A DNA stretch of 64,000 nt from Desulfocapsaceae bacterium (GCA_031292275.1 JARLHL010000012.1:1-64000); one strand, 5' to 3'. Shown: positions 36,030 to 45,424, counted from the first letter of the stretch. Numbers and translations are program-made. Notes: generated from the letters alone by a model not told the origin.

Positions 36030-36225
36030 ATATACAAATTGATAATTTGTGATTTTTAACTTTAATCTGGCCGAATCCGGTCGCCCCGGCCAAGCCATCC
36101 CGCAGACGTTCACTGTCTCCCCGTATCCCATCGAGAAAGAGGGCCCGGCAGAGACACAGGCAGACCTGTATGAGAGACTCCTCCCCTGCCGGCAGCTGAC
36201 CGGAAATTGTTTTGAAAAAACAGTT

Positions 36226-37002
36226 TTACCGAGACTCCTTTTTTTTCTGCATGAGTCCAAAGGCGAATATCGACGGTTTCATCCATCCCGGAGCGAAGAG
36301 CTGATGCAGCACTCCGAAGAAATAGGTAATTATTGAAAACGAGAGATAGTTCGGCTCAGCCTCATAGCCATAAACCACGCAATCGAATCCGTACCTCGTC
36401 ATAATGCCTCTCAGTTTCCTCACGCTGTTACATCTGTAGTAGGCCGGAAAAACATCTCGCTGCTCCCTGCCGCTCTGGGCGAGAGAGAGTACAGCCGAAT
36501 GAAATTTTTCAGGAATACACATCGCCGCCAATACGATATAACACCATTTATTGGGAGTTCGCAGGCAGAGAATGCCACCGTCTTTCAACACTCGCCTGAT
36601 TTCGGCAAAAAAACGTTCGGGTTGCTCGATGTGTTCCAGTACATTATCGCAAATAAGGAGATCAATGGAGTTGCTGTCGACTGGCCAGCAGTCATCGCGA
36701 ATGAGACGAAATTCATCTATAAATGCATTTGCACATGCGTTTTCATCAACATCTATCCCGATAATCCGCGCAACTTTTCCTCTTATTATTCTGAGATTTT
36801 TTCGATATCTTACAGGGTCGTCGCCGTACGAACCGCGTCCGCAGCCGACATCGAGCACAATATACTCCGGCTGCAGCAGCGCATTAACCCTATTAAAAAA
36901 AGCTATTATCCCATCACAATCGGTGAACCCGCCAAATTTTGTTTCCGGGTAGAATTTTTCCCCAAAAGGATCAGGTTTTCTTGCATGCGCCATTGCAATC
37001 AT
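36226..37002 (-). CDS. Class I SAM-dependent methyltransferase of the polysaccharide locus
   Basis: Protein of 258 residues with a Rossmann domain: EYIVLDVGCGRGSYGDDP (motif I), ARIIGIDVDENACANAFI, and IDLLICDNVLEHIEQPERFF (motif II) followed by VLKDGGILCLRTPN. Such enzymes methylate sugars of the repeat unit or quinones; the place in the locus favours sugar methylation. It overlaps the flippase gene by four bases (ATGA). Confidence 0.88.
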   Translation of the reverse strand: MIAMAHARKPDPFGEKFYPETKFGGFTDCDGIIAFFNRVNALLQPEYIVLDVGCGRGSYGDDPVRYRKNLRIIRGKVARIIGIDVDENACANAFIDEFRLIRDDCWPVDSNSIDLLICDNVLEHIEQPERFFAEIRRVLKDGGILCLRTPNKWCYIVLAAMCIPEKFHSAVLSLAQSGREQRDVFPAYYRCNSVRKLRGIMTRYGFDCVVYGYEAEPNYLSFSIITYFFGVLHQLFAPGWMKPSIFAFGLMQKKKESR

Positions 37003-38606
37003 CTTGAAAAAATTTGGGAGGAGAGAAACAACAAACTCCTCAACCGTGATTCAATCTTCCCGTCTCGCATGCTCTTGAAGAGCAGCACAAACATCAAGAG
37101 CGTCTGTTTTATCCCATAGGTCAGCAGAATCGGAAGGAAAAACCCGACCATTGAGCTCAAGAAAACACCAGACAATATTACCAAGGGAGAAAAAGTGTCC
37201 GATCCCCAGTGATAGAGGCCGCAGAGAGCAAAGGCAACGGCCAGGACCATGCACGACGCCGCATGCAGTGCGGCATATGGTCTGAATGATGACTTCAGCA
37301 GATGGCTGACCTGGAAAGGAGTAAGAATACCATTGCGGATAATAAGAGCCACGGCAGTGGCGACGGCAACGCCGACTGCGCCCAGCCCAAAACCGACTAA
37401 TGCGATAGAGAATATGACATTCATAAGCCCGCAAATTATATCGTTTTTCCCCTTTAAGTACATTTTATTTTCAGCCAAAAACACACTCCAAAGCACACTT
37501 TCCGGAATTGTAAAAGCATTGTAGAAGATCATAAATGGAAGCAGATAGGCATATTGCGCCAGTTCAGGTTTCCACATCCCCAGCAGTTCTTTGGGAAAGA
37601 CAAGAACGGGACAGATTACAGCAAGAGTAACAAAAACCAGAAATCTGCTGCTGACAAGACACAACTGCGCAACTTTATCAGTATTGTATTTGGCCAGCTC
37701 GATTGTAAAAACCGGTGTCAACAGCGCCGAGACCTGATTGGCAATCTGCTTTATGAAATTCGGCCAAACGAGAAGGGCGGCATAAACACCAGCGAGAGCC
37801 GGAGAAACCATGCGGTTAAGAATCCAGACATCCGTATTGAGAAATAAGGCAAACCCAAAAGATGCCAGAAAAACCCAACCGCTCATATGCAGAACCGGAC
37901 GGAACCATTTACAGGAAAACTTGCGGAGATCCAGGCGAAGATGCCCGGAATATTTACGAAAGATGGCACACATTATCCCGAAACGCAGTGCAGCAATAAG
38001 GAGTTCTATATGCCCGACATACTGGAGATTTGCTGAAAAGATCTTCAGAACCGCAAACAGAGCGGCGGTACGCATCACAAGCAGGGCGGTTTCGAGCTTG
38101 CTCAGGATATCCAATCGATTGCCTGCAAATAATACTGCTCCGAGAACCCCCATAAAAAGGTTCATTCCATAACATACGACATTCGCGAAAACAAGGTATC
38201 GGACATCCCGGGAAATTGCCTCCGGAAACGAAATCAGGCAGTCAAGTTTCCATATCCCTATGGCAAACAACGGCATCTGCAAAACATAAATCCCCAGGTA
38301 AGCAACAAAGGCCGAGTTAAAAATTTCGTTTGCGCCTTCCCAGTTCTGACGATTCAGCTCAACCAGAAGGAAACGGTTCACAGAACTTGCCACACTTTCA
38401 GAGATCAGCCCGATATACTGAGTAAGAATTCCTGCTAAAGCAATGAGCCCATAATTTGTAGTACCAAACTGACCGACCAGAAAAGGGACAAAAAAGAGAC
38501 CTATCAATATGTAGAGAGCAAATTTGATGAGAATATGAATTCCGTTCCGCACTATCTGCCCTGAACTGGTATCAGCGACAAATTTATCGACTTTCTTGTC
38601 AGACAT
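36999..38606 (-). CDS. Wzx-like polysaccharide flippase
   Basis: Protein of 535 residues with about 14 membrane helices, of the MATE-like polysaccharide transporter group. GIHILIKFALYILIGLFFVP and GTTNYGLIALAGILTQYIGL near the N-terminus and WILNRMVSPALAGVYAAL later are typical of Wzx (G-x-x-x-x-G-x-x-x-x-a-x). It would flip the lipid-linked repeat unit to the periplasm. Overlapping genes on both sides support one operon. Confidence 0.9.
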   Translation of the reverse strand: MSDKKVDKFVADTSSGQIVRNGIHILIKFALYILIGLFFVPFLVGQFGTTNYGLIALAGILTQYIGLISESVASSVNRFLLVELNRQNWEGANEIFNSAFVAYLGIYVLQMPLFAIGIWKLDCLISFPEAISRDVRYLVFANVVCYGMNLFMGVLGAVLFAGNRLDILSKLETALLVMRTAALFAVLKIFSANLQYVGHIELLIAALRFGIMCAIFRKYSGHLRLDLRKFSCKWFRPVLHMSGWVFLASFGFALFLNTDVWILNRMVSPALAGVYAALLVWPNFIKQIANQVSALLTPVFTIELAKYNTDKVAQLCLVSSRFLVFVTLAVICPVLVFPKELLGMWKPELAQYAYLLPFMIFYNAFTIPESVLWSVFLAENKMYLKGKNDIICGLMNVIFSIALVGFGLGAVGVAVATAVALIIRNGILTPFQVSHLLKSSFRPYAALHAASCMVLAVAFALCGLYHWGSDTFSPLVILSGVFLSSMVGFFLPILLTYGIKQTLLMFVLLFKSMRDGKIESRLRSLLFLSSQIFSR

Positions 38607-38689
38607 CTCTGAGCCGCACCGAGAGCAGATTGTGTGCCCTGTTCATCTCAAAACAGGAAAATGGTTTTCGATGAATCGCGGCTGACAGC

Positions 38690-39799
38690 TCAGACATGAG
38701 GGCCTTTTCCCTTAAGCAGCGACAATACCTCTGCTGCCAGCTGTCTAGGATTTGATACCGCGGCTACGCGCTGCCGCCCGGCTTCACCGATACGACGCGC
38801 ATCATCCGGGTACTTCAATAAAAATACGATCTTCTCTGCCAATGCAATACTATCATGGGTCGGAAAAAGAAATCCATACTCATCCCCGGTAACAATTTCC
38901 TTCAGACCACCCTGCTCAACTGAAGCAACCAGAGGAACACCGAAACTCATAGCCTCCAATGACGCAATTCCCATTGCATCATTATCAGAGTTAAACAGCA
39001 TAACATCGAGGCTCTGAAAAAAAAATGTCATATCTTTTTGCCAACCGAGCCATATTATCCGGTCAGCAATATGCAGCTCATCCGCCAGCCTTTCGAGCCG
39101 CTCACGTTCTTCGCCGTCGCCGGCAATAAGGAATATGGAATGGGGAACCTCGTTTAGAACCCTTTCGGCAACCCGCAAAAATATATCGAAACGTTTGTTG
39201 GCCACAAGCCAACCGGCATTTCCAATTATCTTTACATGAGCCGGTAAACACAGCATGCGCCGCGCTCGTGCTCGCTCTTCTTCGGAAGGGACAGGATGGT
39301 TTTGAATCGGATTCCGTATGGTTTTGGACAATGCCCCGACCGCGGGAAACAAGGTCTCCGCCTCTCTTCGTACAAAATCTGAAGGAAAAGTAATGGCCTG
39401 GAAGCGATTACAGGCAATACGATAAATGAGCCGCCACTGCCAGGGAGGTTTCACTCCCGCATGATAAAAATGGATCGCCAGTATTCGGTGCCCGCGACAG
39501 AGCCCCCCCAATGCCAGCATAGTAAGCAAATGATGTCCCGTCATGATCAAGGCATCGGCCCGCATTGAATGCAGTGCCCTGCATATTGCAGGAATACTTC
39601 GCCAACCTCCTCTCCCTGAATATGAAAACCCGGTCGCCGTAATCCCCTGCTCCTGCAGGAGCGAGCCCAATCCGCCGAGGGGATTCAGCGAGAGGACTTC
39701 ACAGACATGTCCCTGCTCCTTCAGCCCAATCATCAACCGTAAGGATGCCTTCTCCATGCCGCCGAGATTTGTACACTGCATAATATTGATAATTTTCAT
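38690..39799 (-). CDS. Family 4 glycosyltransferase
   Basis: Protein of 369 residues with a GT-B fold. Start KIINIMQCTNLGGMEKASLR includes the 'G-G-x-E' motif; VKIIGNAGWLVANKRFDIFL is the start of the donor domain and NSDNDAMGIASLEAMSFGVP the E-x7-E motif. ATG at 39799 is preceded by AGGATA. It is the most upstream glycosyltransferase of the minus-strand locus, 224 bases from the PEP-CTERM gene and its terminator. Confidence 0.91.
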   Translation of the reverse strand: MKIINIMQCTNLGGMEKASLRLMIGLKEQGHVCEVLSLNPLGGLGSLLQEQGITATGFSYSGRGGWRSIPAICRALHSMRADALIMTGHHLLTMLALGGLCRGHRILAIHFYHAGVKPPWQWRLIYRIACNRFQAITFPSDFVRREAETLFPAVGALSKTIRNPIQNHPVPSEEERARARRMLCLPAHVKIIGNAGWLVANKRFDIFLRVAERVLNEVPHSIFLIAGDGEERERLERLADELHIADRIIWLGWQKDMTFFFQSLDVMLFNSDNDAMGIASLEAMSFGVPLVASVEQGGLKEIVTGDEYGFLFPTHDSIALAEKIVFLLKYPDDARRIGEAGRQRVAAVSNPRQLAAEVLSLLKGKGPHV

Positions 39800-39966
39800 C
39801 GCAGAATATCCTATCACAAATCGGCAGACATTCCTCAACACATCGTAGACGAATGCCCACAGGACGCAGCGATCCCACCTTGCCGTAGAGATGAGCGTTT
39901 AGATTTTATTGGAGCTGGCCAAGCCTTATTTATGTGTATCACAAAAGGCAATAACTGCCACGCCAA

Positions 39967-39998
39967 TAAAAAAAGGCAGCACCATTTCTGGTGCTGCC
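39967..39998 (-). terminator. Rho-independent terminator of the PEP-CTERM gene
   Basis: A perfect 10-bp stem GGCAGCACCA / TGGTGCTGCC with a four-base loop (TTTC), followed on the minus strand by TTTTTTTATTGG. It lies just after the PEP-CTERM gene and uncouples it from the polysaccharide genes. Confidence 0.9.
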
Positions 39999-40022
39999 TC
40001 TCTGCCTTTCCATCGTAATCGG

Positions 40023-40694
40023 CTATTTTTTTCTTCGGATTCTCAGTCCTGCAATTCCTGCAAGGCCCGCTCCAAAAAGAAACATGGTTGCCGGTTCAGC
40101 TACCGGTGTGACATCAACATTCGTCAGAATTACGGACTCATCGAGATAATTGTAATCCGAGATCAGATTAGGTGTATCCTCAAAGCCTATATAAAGGCCG
40201 GACAGAGTAAGAGAAGGAATTGAATTGGCAGAATATGGCACGGCATAGATATGATTATGCCCTCCATCGAAATTTACATTCATTGCAGGGTCAGAATATA
40301 CATTCTGCCAGTCTATGCCATTATAGGTGGCCATTACAAAAAGCAAGACATCGCCCTGATTGGCAAAACCCAGATTGACAGAAGTTCCAATGGAAGTGTA
40401 GTCTCCCGACCCTGCTGTCTTAAGATTGGTAAACACAAAACTAGCTGCATTGACACTGCCGCCCTGGGTGAGATTCACCATGGCGATCTTATTGATATTC
40501 CAGGCATCACTACCTGCAAAATACGCTGTGATATCACCTGTTTCACTGGCAGTAAACAAATACGTGACTGGATTTTCCACTCCGGGATTGGAGTAATACG
40601 GCATGCTACCGGCTCGCGCCAGCGGAGCTATGGCGAATATAACAAGCAGCAAGATGGCCACACTCATGTATTTTTTTGCATTATCTGATTTCAT
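40023..40694 (-). CDS. PEP-CTERM sorting-domain protein
   Basis: Secreted protein of 223 residues. A signal peptide (SVAILLLVIFAIAPLARAG) is followed by a beta-rich body with DSV- and GN-rich stretches, then the sorting tail EPATMFLFGAGLAGIAGLR plus the basic end RRKK. This is the PEP-CTERM signal recognised by exosortase in exopolysaccharide-producing Gram-negatives. The ATG has AAAGGAG. It is monocistronic, with its own terminator. No exosortase (EpsH/XrtA type) is in this window. Confidence 0.93.
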   Translation of the reverse strand: MKSDNAKKYMSVAILLLVIFAIAPLARAGSMPYYSNPGVENPVTYLFTASETGDITAYFAGSDAWNINKIAMVNLTQGGSVNAASFVFTNLKTAGSGDYTSIGTSVNLGFANQGDVLLFVMATYNGIDWQNVYSDPAMNVNFDGGHNHIYAVPYSANSIPSLTLSGLYIGFEDTPNLISDYNYLDESVILTNVDVTPVAEPATMFLFGAGLAGIAGLRIRRKK

Positions 40695-41025
40695 TCGTTT
40701 CTCCTTTAACACCTTCTAACTAAGCCTCCGGGATAAATTTTTCTCGTGCCTCTGCAATACGCAGGGCAACACACCGTATTTCATAAAATCTCGGATGCCC
40801 AGCCATATAATGCCCTCACGGGACTCTATTTTTTTAACATTCGATCATTACTGTGCAAATTCCATTCCACGCACACCTACACAAACATCACCCTAGAATA
40901 ATTCAACAATATTACATTTCACGATGCAAGCAAAAGAAAAAATACCAGATCCAAGGAATTACTGTCCGGCTTTGCGGAATCCGCCTTCTAATTTGTAAAA
41001 AAAGACAAAATTATTTTACTCATTA

Positions 41026-41070
41026 CCATGCCTCGAACAAACAAAATTTTCAACCAATATCGAGGCATGG
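41026..41070. repeat. 11-bp perfect inverted repeat, possible operator
   Basis: CCATGCCTCGA and TCGAGGCATGG are perfect complements with a 23-base AT-rich spacer. The form suits a regulator binding two half-sites on one face, or a long hairpin. It is 330 bases from the PEP-CTERM gene start, too far for a simple operator of that gene. Confidence 0.5.
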
Positions 41071-41363
41071 GGAAAATTCCCACAACCATTGGGCAATATT
41101 CCGAGGAAAAGCTTCAAGCATAACGAAGCGATTATACAAAAAGGCAGTTATTCAAGACAGCACTGGGCCAGATCCCTTCTATCCAGACTGAATGTGCCAG
41201 CCGGGCATCCCCCTTACCAGGCCCTCCCGATCAGTCTCGCACGACTTCGTCGTTTCCATAGTTCCGCCCGCCCCCGCAACCTTTCTTCCGGGACAATTGC
41301 AGCAGCAATAACCATTTATGCTGTCAAGTGACTTACCACCATTCAGCACGAATGTACAGCTTC

Positions 41364-41464
41364 AAGCATCGCTGGACCAGACTGGCCAGCCATAATAAAA
41401 GAGCACAGCAGGCCGCTCCGGCATGGAAAGTCCGCCGCTCCTGCGTGCGGCACTTTCGTATATC
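41364..41464 (+). repeat. Dispersed repeat, copy D
   Basis: GCATCGCTGGACCAGACTGG then CCAGCCATAATAAAAGAGC, followed by a hairpin region (arms near AAAAGAGCACAGCAGG and CCTGCGTGCGGCACTTTC, imperfect). It ends just before leuA. Same layout as the copies at 12781 and 46919. Confidence 0.62.
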
Positions 41465-41501
41465 AACCAACAGGGCAGGGGTGGCCCCCCTGCCAGCCGC
41501 A

Positions 41502-43196
41502 TCAGACCTCTGTATTTTTTGCGGCCCGATTCAAACTGCTCAGGACGGCCTTGATCGAGGCAATAATAATGTCGGTATCAATACCTGCGCCCCAGAACTT
41601 TCCTCCATCACGATATTCGATCTCAATATAGGCAACCGCTTTCGCACTGGATCCCATGTTCAGTGCATGTTCATCATAATTACAGAGGACGAAATCACCG
41701 GTTATTCCTTCTTTCAGGGCACTGCAGAAGGCGTCAAGGGGACCATTCCCCTGGGCACCAACATCCTTAATCTCCCCATACGCCAGAATTTGCGCTTCGA
41801 CGCTGGCGAAGGAAGGGGATCCGCTTTCGTCAAGATGGCGTTTAACCACATTGAATTCCTTTAATTCATATGGAGTTTTACCGGTAAGATACTCAGCCTT
41901 AAACGTTTCCTCTATTTCCTCACGTTGCAGTTCACGCCCCAACTTATCAGTCACAGACTGCACAATTGCACCAAACTCGGGATACATTGATTTGGGCATT
42001 TTAAAGCCAAACTCTTTTTCCATTATATAAGCGACCCCGCCCTTTCCCGACTGACTATTGATGCGGATAATCGATTCGTAAGTCCGCCCCACATCGGATG
42101 GGTCAATGGGCAGGTAGGGCACTTCCCAGGTCTCTGAGCCCAGTTGTTCAGACAACTCCATCCCCTTTTTAATCGCATCCTGATGTGACCCGGAAAAAGC
42201 GGTATAAACAAGCTCGCCGGCGTAGGGATGACGGACATGAACCGGAATTTTCGTCACCCGCTCACAGACATCCACAACCCGGTTAATATCGCTGAGGTCC
42301 AATTTCGGATCAACTCCCTGACTGAAAAGATTCAAGGCAAGGGTGATGATATCCACATTTCCGGTCCTCTCGCCGTTTCCGAACAGGGTCCCCTCAACCC
42401 GATCGCCGCCGGCCATCATGGCAAGCTCGGTGGCTGCAACTGCACAGCCGCGGTCATTGTGGGCATGAAGGCTGATGATCGCACAGTCTCTGTCCTTCAT
42501 CGAGTTGCAGAACCACTCGATCCTGTCGGCGTAGACATTGGGCGTTGCCATCTCCACGGTTGATGGAAGATTAATGATGATCTTCCTGTCAGGTGCGGGT
42601 TCCCAGACATCCATCACCGCCTCACAGATCTCAAGAGCAAAATCGAGTTCAGTCCCGGTAAAGCTTTCCGGGGAATATTCATAACGAAATTGAGTTTCGG
42701 GATACAGCAGGGCCTCAGTTTTGATCAATTGGGCTCCCTCCACGGCCAGATTGAGGATCTCCTTGCGGCTCATCTTGAAAACGGCACGCCGCTGCAGGGT
42801 CGAGGTCGAATTATACAGGTGGACAACAGCCTGCTTCGCCCCTTTCAACGAGGCAAAGGTCTTTTTGATGAGATGCTCGCGGGCCTGGGTCAAGACCTGG
42901 ATCAAAACATTTCCGGGGATATGGCCGCACTCAATCAATGTCCGGATAAACTCATATTCCACCTGTGAAGCCGAAGGAAAACCCACCTCAATCTCCTCAA
43001 ATCCGATTTCTGTCAGCAATTTGAACATTTCAAGCTTCTTATCGAGACTCATAGGCTGAATCAGCGCCTGATTGCCATCGCGGAGGTCAACACTGCACCA
43101 TACCGGCGCACTGGTAATTGTTTTAGCGGGCCAGGTCCGGCCAGGTAAGTCAACCGGGGGGCAGGGACGATATTTTTTTACCGATTCAGGCTTCAT
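41502..43196 (-). CDS. leuA: 2-isopropylmalate synthase
   Basis: Protein of 564 residues that condenses 2-oxoisovalerate with acetyl-CoA, the first step of leucine synthesis. PCPPVDLPGRTWPAKTI and WCSVDLRDGNQALIQPMSLD place it in the longer LeuA type (yeast/actinobacterial, TIGR00970), with R-D-x-x-Q and HAHNDRGCAVAATELAM visible. The C-terminal 110 residues form the leucine-binding regulatory domain. ATG at 43196 follows AAAAAGGAG. The open frame continues upstream through the leader, but that part contains the terminator hairpin and is not protein-like. It is divergent from ilvB. Confidence 0.96.
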   Translation of the reverse strand: MKPESVKKYRPCPPVDLPGRTWPAKTITSAPVWCSVDLRDGNQALIQPMSLDKKLEMFKLLTEIGFEEIEVGFPSASQVEYEFIRTLIECGHIPGNVLIQVLTQAREHLIKKTFASLKGAKQAVVHLYNSTSTLQRRAVFKMSRKEILNLAVEGAQLIKTEALLYPETQFRYEYSPESFTGTELDFALEICEAVMDVWEPAPDRKIIINLPSTVEMATPNVYADRIEWFCNSMKDRDCAIISLHAHNDRGCAVAATELAMMAGGDRVEGTLFGNGERTGNVDIITLALNLFSQGVDPKLDLSDINRVVDVCERVTKIPVHVRHPYAGELVYTAFSGSHQDAIKKGMELSEQLGSETWEVPYLPIDPSDVGRTYESIIRINSQSGKGGVAYIMEKEFGFKMPKSMYPEFGAIVQSVTDKLGRELQREEIEETFKAEYLTGKTPYELKEFNVVKRHLDESGSPSFASVEAQILAYGEIKDVGAQGNGPLDAFCSALKEGITGDFVLCNYDEHALNMGSSAKAVAYIEIEYRDGGKFWGAGIDTDIIIASIKAVLSSLNRAAKNTEV

Positions 43197-43416
43197 ACGT
43201 ATTTTCTCCTTTTTGATTTTCCGCCGTCTAAACGGGTATTGCCAATAATGGTCCCAAAAAAAAAGGCTGCGGTTCTTTTGAACCACAGCCTTTAGAGATT
43301 GCACCATTGAATCAATAGCTAAAGCACTCCCCTCCCAGCCTCGGTTCGCGATGGCATACTATAAAGTCTAGATAGAGAGAGGAGCAGAATCATAAAATTT
43401 CCTACAATGTCAGGAA
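43197..43416 (-). promoter_or_regulatory. leuA leader with attenuator-type structure
   Basis: The minus-strand leader is about 200 bases long. It contains a strong terminator (43255-43293) and, before that, a GC-rich segment GAACCGAGGCTGGGAGGGGA. A 12-codon open frame (43319-43357, MPSRTEAGRGVL) ends in Val-Leu-stop. No T-box 'GGGTGGNACCGCG' and no run of Leu codons is present. Leucine or tRNA control of leuA at the leader is inferred from the hairpin position only. Confidence 0.55.
43255..43293 (-). terminator. Terminator hairpin in the leuA leader
   Basis: On the minus strand, AAAGGCTGTGGTTC pairs with GAACCGCAGCCTTT (one G-U pair) around AAAA, followed by a T-run of about nine. It ends 60 bases before the leuA start, between promoter and gene, so it should stop transcription unless an alternative fold forms. 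Confidence 0.82.
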
Positions 43417-43444
43417 TTGTCAACCCGGATAATTCAATTATATT
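43417..43444 (+). promoter_or_regulatory. Candidate ilvB promoter
   Basis: TTGTCA (43417-43422) and TATATT (43439-43444) with 16 bases between. On the other strand TTGACA (43418-43423) could serve leuA, so the divergent -35 boxes would overlap. An inverted repeat TGTCAGGAATTG / CAATTCCTGTCA (43408-43419 and 43467-43478, one mismatch) surrounds it and could bind a regulator. Confidence 0.4.
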
Positions 43445-43663
43445 CCTTGAAACTAAACATGGCCATCAATTCCTGTCAAGAAACTTTTCAAATCCTTGCG
43501 ACAATCCTGACTTAGATAGCTGATTTTTCAGGTTCGTCTTCAAGGTTGACATCTCCTGCTTTCGTTTTTATATTTTCGACTTTCGACTCACTTACCTATT
43601 CTACATGCAGTTTTTAGGTACCCCGATAAGGATAAGCCAATTCAATACAAGGGAAGAGAATGT

Positions 43664-45364
43664 ATGAAAAAAATCACCGGCTCCCAGGCCATTGTTAAAT
43701 GTCTTCAGGAAGAAGGCATCAAAACGTTATTCGGCTTCCCCGGAGGTGCAGTCCTCGACCTGTACGATCAACTTTATGACGCTGACATCCAACATGTCCT
43801 TGTCCGCCATGAGCAGGGCGCAGTACATGCGGCAGACGCCTATGCCCGGGTCACCGGAGAAGTGGGCGTGGCCTTGCTGACCTCAGGGCCAGGTGCCACA
43901 AACGGTGTTACAGGCATTGCCACGGCCTATATGGATTCGATTCCGATTGTCATCCTCACCGGCCAGGTGCCAACGCCATTGATAGGGAATGATGCCTTTC
44001 AGGAAGTTGACATCGTCGGCATAACCAGGCCATGCACCAAACACAACTATCTGGTAAAAACCAGTGCCGACCTGGTCCCGACCATCCGGGAGGCCTTCCA
44101 TATTGCCCGGTCCGGCCGCCCTGGCCCCGTACTGATCGACCTTCCCAAAGATGTTGTCGCCGGCATGATCAGTTATCCGGAAAAAAAACCGATCCGCATG
44201 CCCAACTACCAGCCGACCTACGAGCCGCACATCGGCCAGATCGCCAAGGCCTGCAAGGCCATCCTCGCCTCAAGCAGACCTGTGCTCTATGTCGGCGGCG
44301 GCGTTATCCTTGCAGATGCCCACACTGAACTCATTGAGCTTGCGACACGGTTGAACATACCGGTCACCATGACCCTGATGGGACTGGGCGCGTTTCCCGG
44401 GAGCCATGGACTGTCAATGGGCATGCTTGGCATGCACGGCACCTACGCGGCCAACATGGCTGTTGCGGACTGCGACCTGCTTATTGCGGTCGGCGCCCGG
44501 TTTGACGACAGGGTCACGGGCCGTCTCGATGCCTTTGCCCGCAATGCCGAAATTATTCATATTGATATTGACCCGACATCCATCAGTAAAAATGTGAAGG
44601 TGAACATACCCATCGTCGCCGACTGTAAATATGCCCTCACTGCCATCAACAACTGGCTGAATTCCGAGACAATTCCTAAACCGGGCGACGCATCCGCCAG
44701 GCACCAGGACTGGCTCGCCACCATTAATCAATGGAAAACTGATCATCCGCTCTCCTACAAAGATGAAGGCGACATCATCAAGCCTCAATATGTTGTCGAA
44801 AAACTTGATGAACTTACTCAAGGAGAAGCAATCATCACAACAGAGGTCGGTCAGAACCAGATGTGGGCGGCACAGTTCTACAAGTTCAACAAACCTCGGC
44901 GATTTGTCACCTCCGGAGGACTCGGAACCATGGGATTTGGCCTTCCAGCAGCCATCGGTGCTAAAATTGCTTTCCCGGACAGACATGTAATCGACATTGC
45001 CGGTGACGGCTCCATCCAGATGAATATTCAGGAGCTTGCCACGGCCCGGCAATATAAGTGCCCGGTCAAGATAGCCATTCTCAACAACGGCTATCTGGGG
45101 ATGGTCCGTCAATGGCAAGAGCTATTTTATGATAAACGGTATTCATCCACGATTATGGATACCGCCCCTGACTTTGTTGAGCTTGCCAGGGCATTCGGCG
45201 CCGTTGGATTGCGGGCTGTGCGGAAAAGTGAGGTGGTGCCTGTAATAAAAGAGGCACTTGCAACAGATAATGTCGTCATCATGGATTTCAAAGTTGCAAA
45301 AGAAGAAGGCGTCTATCCAATGGTACCAGCCGGAAAAGCGACCACGGAGATGCTTTTAGTGTAA
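43664..45364 (+). CDS. ilvB: Acetolactate synthase large subunit
   Basis: Protein of 566 residues that makes acetolactate or acetohydroxybutyrate for branched amino acids. It has the thiamine-PP and FAD signature: ITGSQAIVKCLQEEGIKTLF, GFPGGAVLDLYDQL, RHEQGAVHAADAYARVTG (catalytic Glu) and the Mg/TPP motif GDGSIQMNIQELATARQ. Length and order are standard. The ribosome binding site is AAGGGAAGAGA. ilvN follows after 60 bases. Divergent leuA shares the promoter region. Confidence 0.97.
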   Translation: MKKITGSQAIVKCLQEEGIKTLFGFPGGAVLDLYDQLYDADIQHVLVRHEQGAVHAADAYARVTGEVGVALLTSGPGATNGVTGIATAYMDSIPIVILTGQVPTPLIGNDAFQEVDIVGITRPCTKHNYLVKTSADLVPTIREAFHIARSGRPGPVLIDLPKDVVAGMISYPEKKPIRMPNYQPTYEPHIGQIAKACKAILASSRPVLYVGGGVILADAHTELIELATRLNIPVTMTLMGLGAFPGSHGLSMGMLGMHGTYAANMAVADCDLLIAVGARFDDRVTGRLDAFARNAEIIHIDIDPTSISKNVKVNIPIVADCKYALTAINNWLNSETIPKPGDASARHQDWLATINQWKTDHPLSYKDEGDIIKPQYVVEKLDELTQGEAIITTEVGQNQMWAAQFYKFNKPRRFVTSGGLGTMGFGLPAAIGAKIAFPDRHVIDIAGDGSIQMNIQELATARQYKCPVKIAILNNGYLGMVRQWQELFYDKRYSSTIMDTAPDFVELARAFGAVGLRAVRKSEVVPVIKEALATDNVVIMDFKVAKEEGVYPMVPAGKATTEMLLV

Positions 45365-45424
45365 TTATTTTTCTAATTTACCTTTATTGCCATGATTTCA
45401 AAGACTCTTTCACAGGAAAAACAG

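Larger units (their letters stand above)
40695..41501. other. Long gap with a palindrome and a repeat copy
   Basis: About 800 bases. It holds an 11-bp inverted repeat CCATGCCTCGA / TCGAGGCATGG (41026-41036, 41060-41070) with a 23-base spacer, and one copy of the dispersed repeat (about 41364-41464). No coding frame is supported; the region 40750-41000 is AT-rich and could hold the promoter of the PEP-CTERM gene. Confidence 0.45.

Noticed and set aside
43197-43307. Longer LeuA start at 43307
   Set aside because: The extra 37 codons contain the terminator hairpin and T-run and are not protein-like; the family start and AAAAAGGAG lie at 43196.
43197-43416. T-box riboswitch upstream of leuA
   Set aside because: The conserved GGGTGGNACCGCG antiterminator and specifier loop are not visible, although the terminator is.
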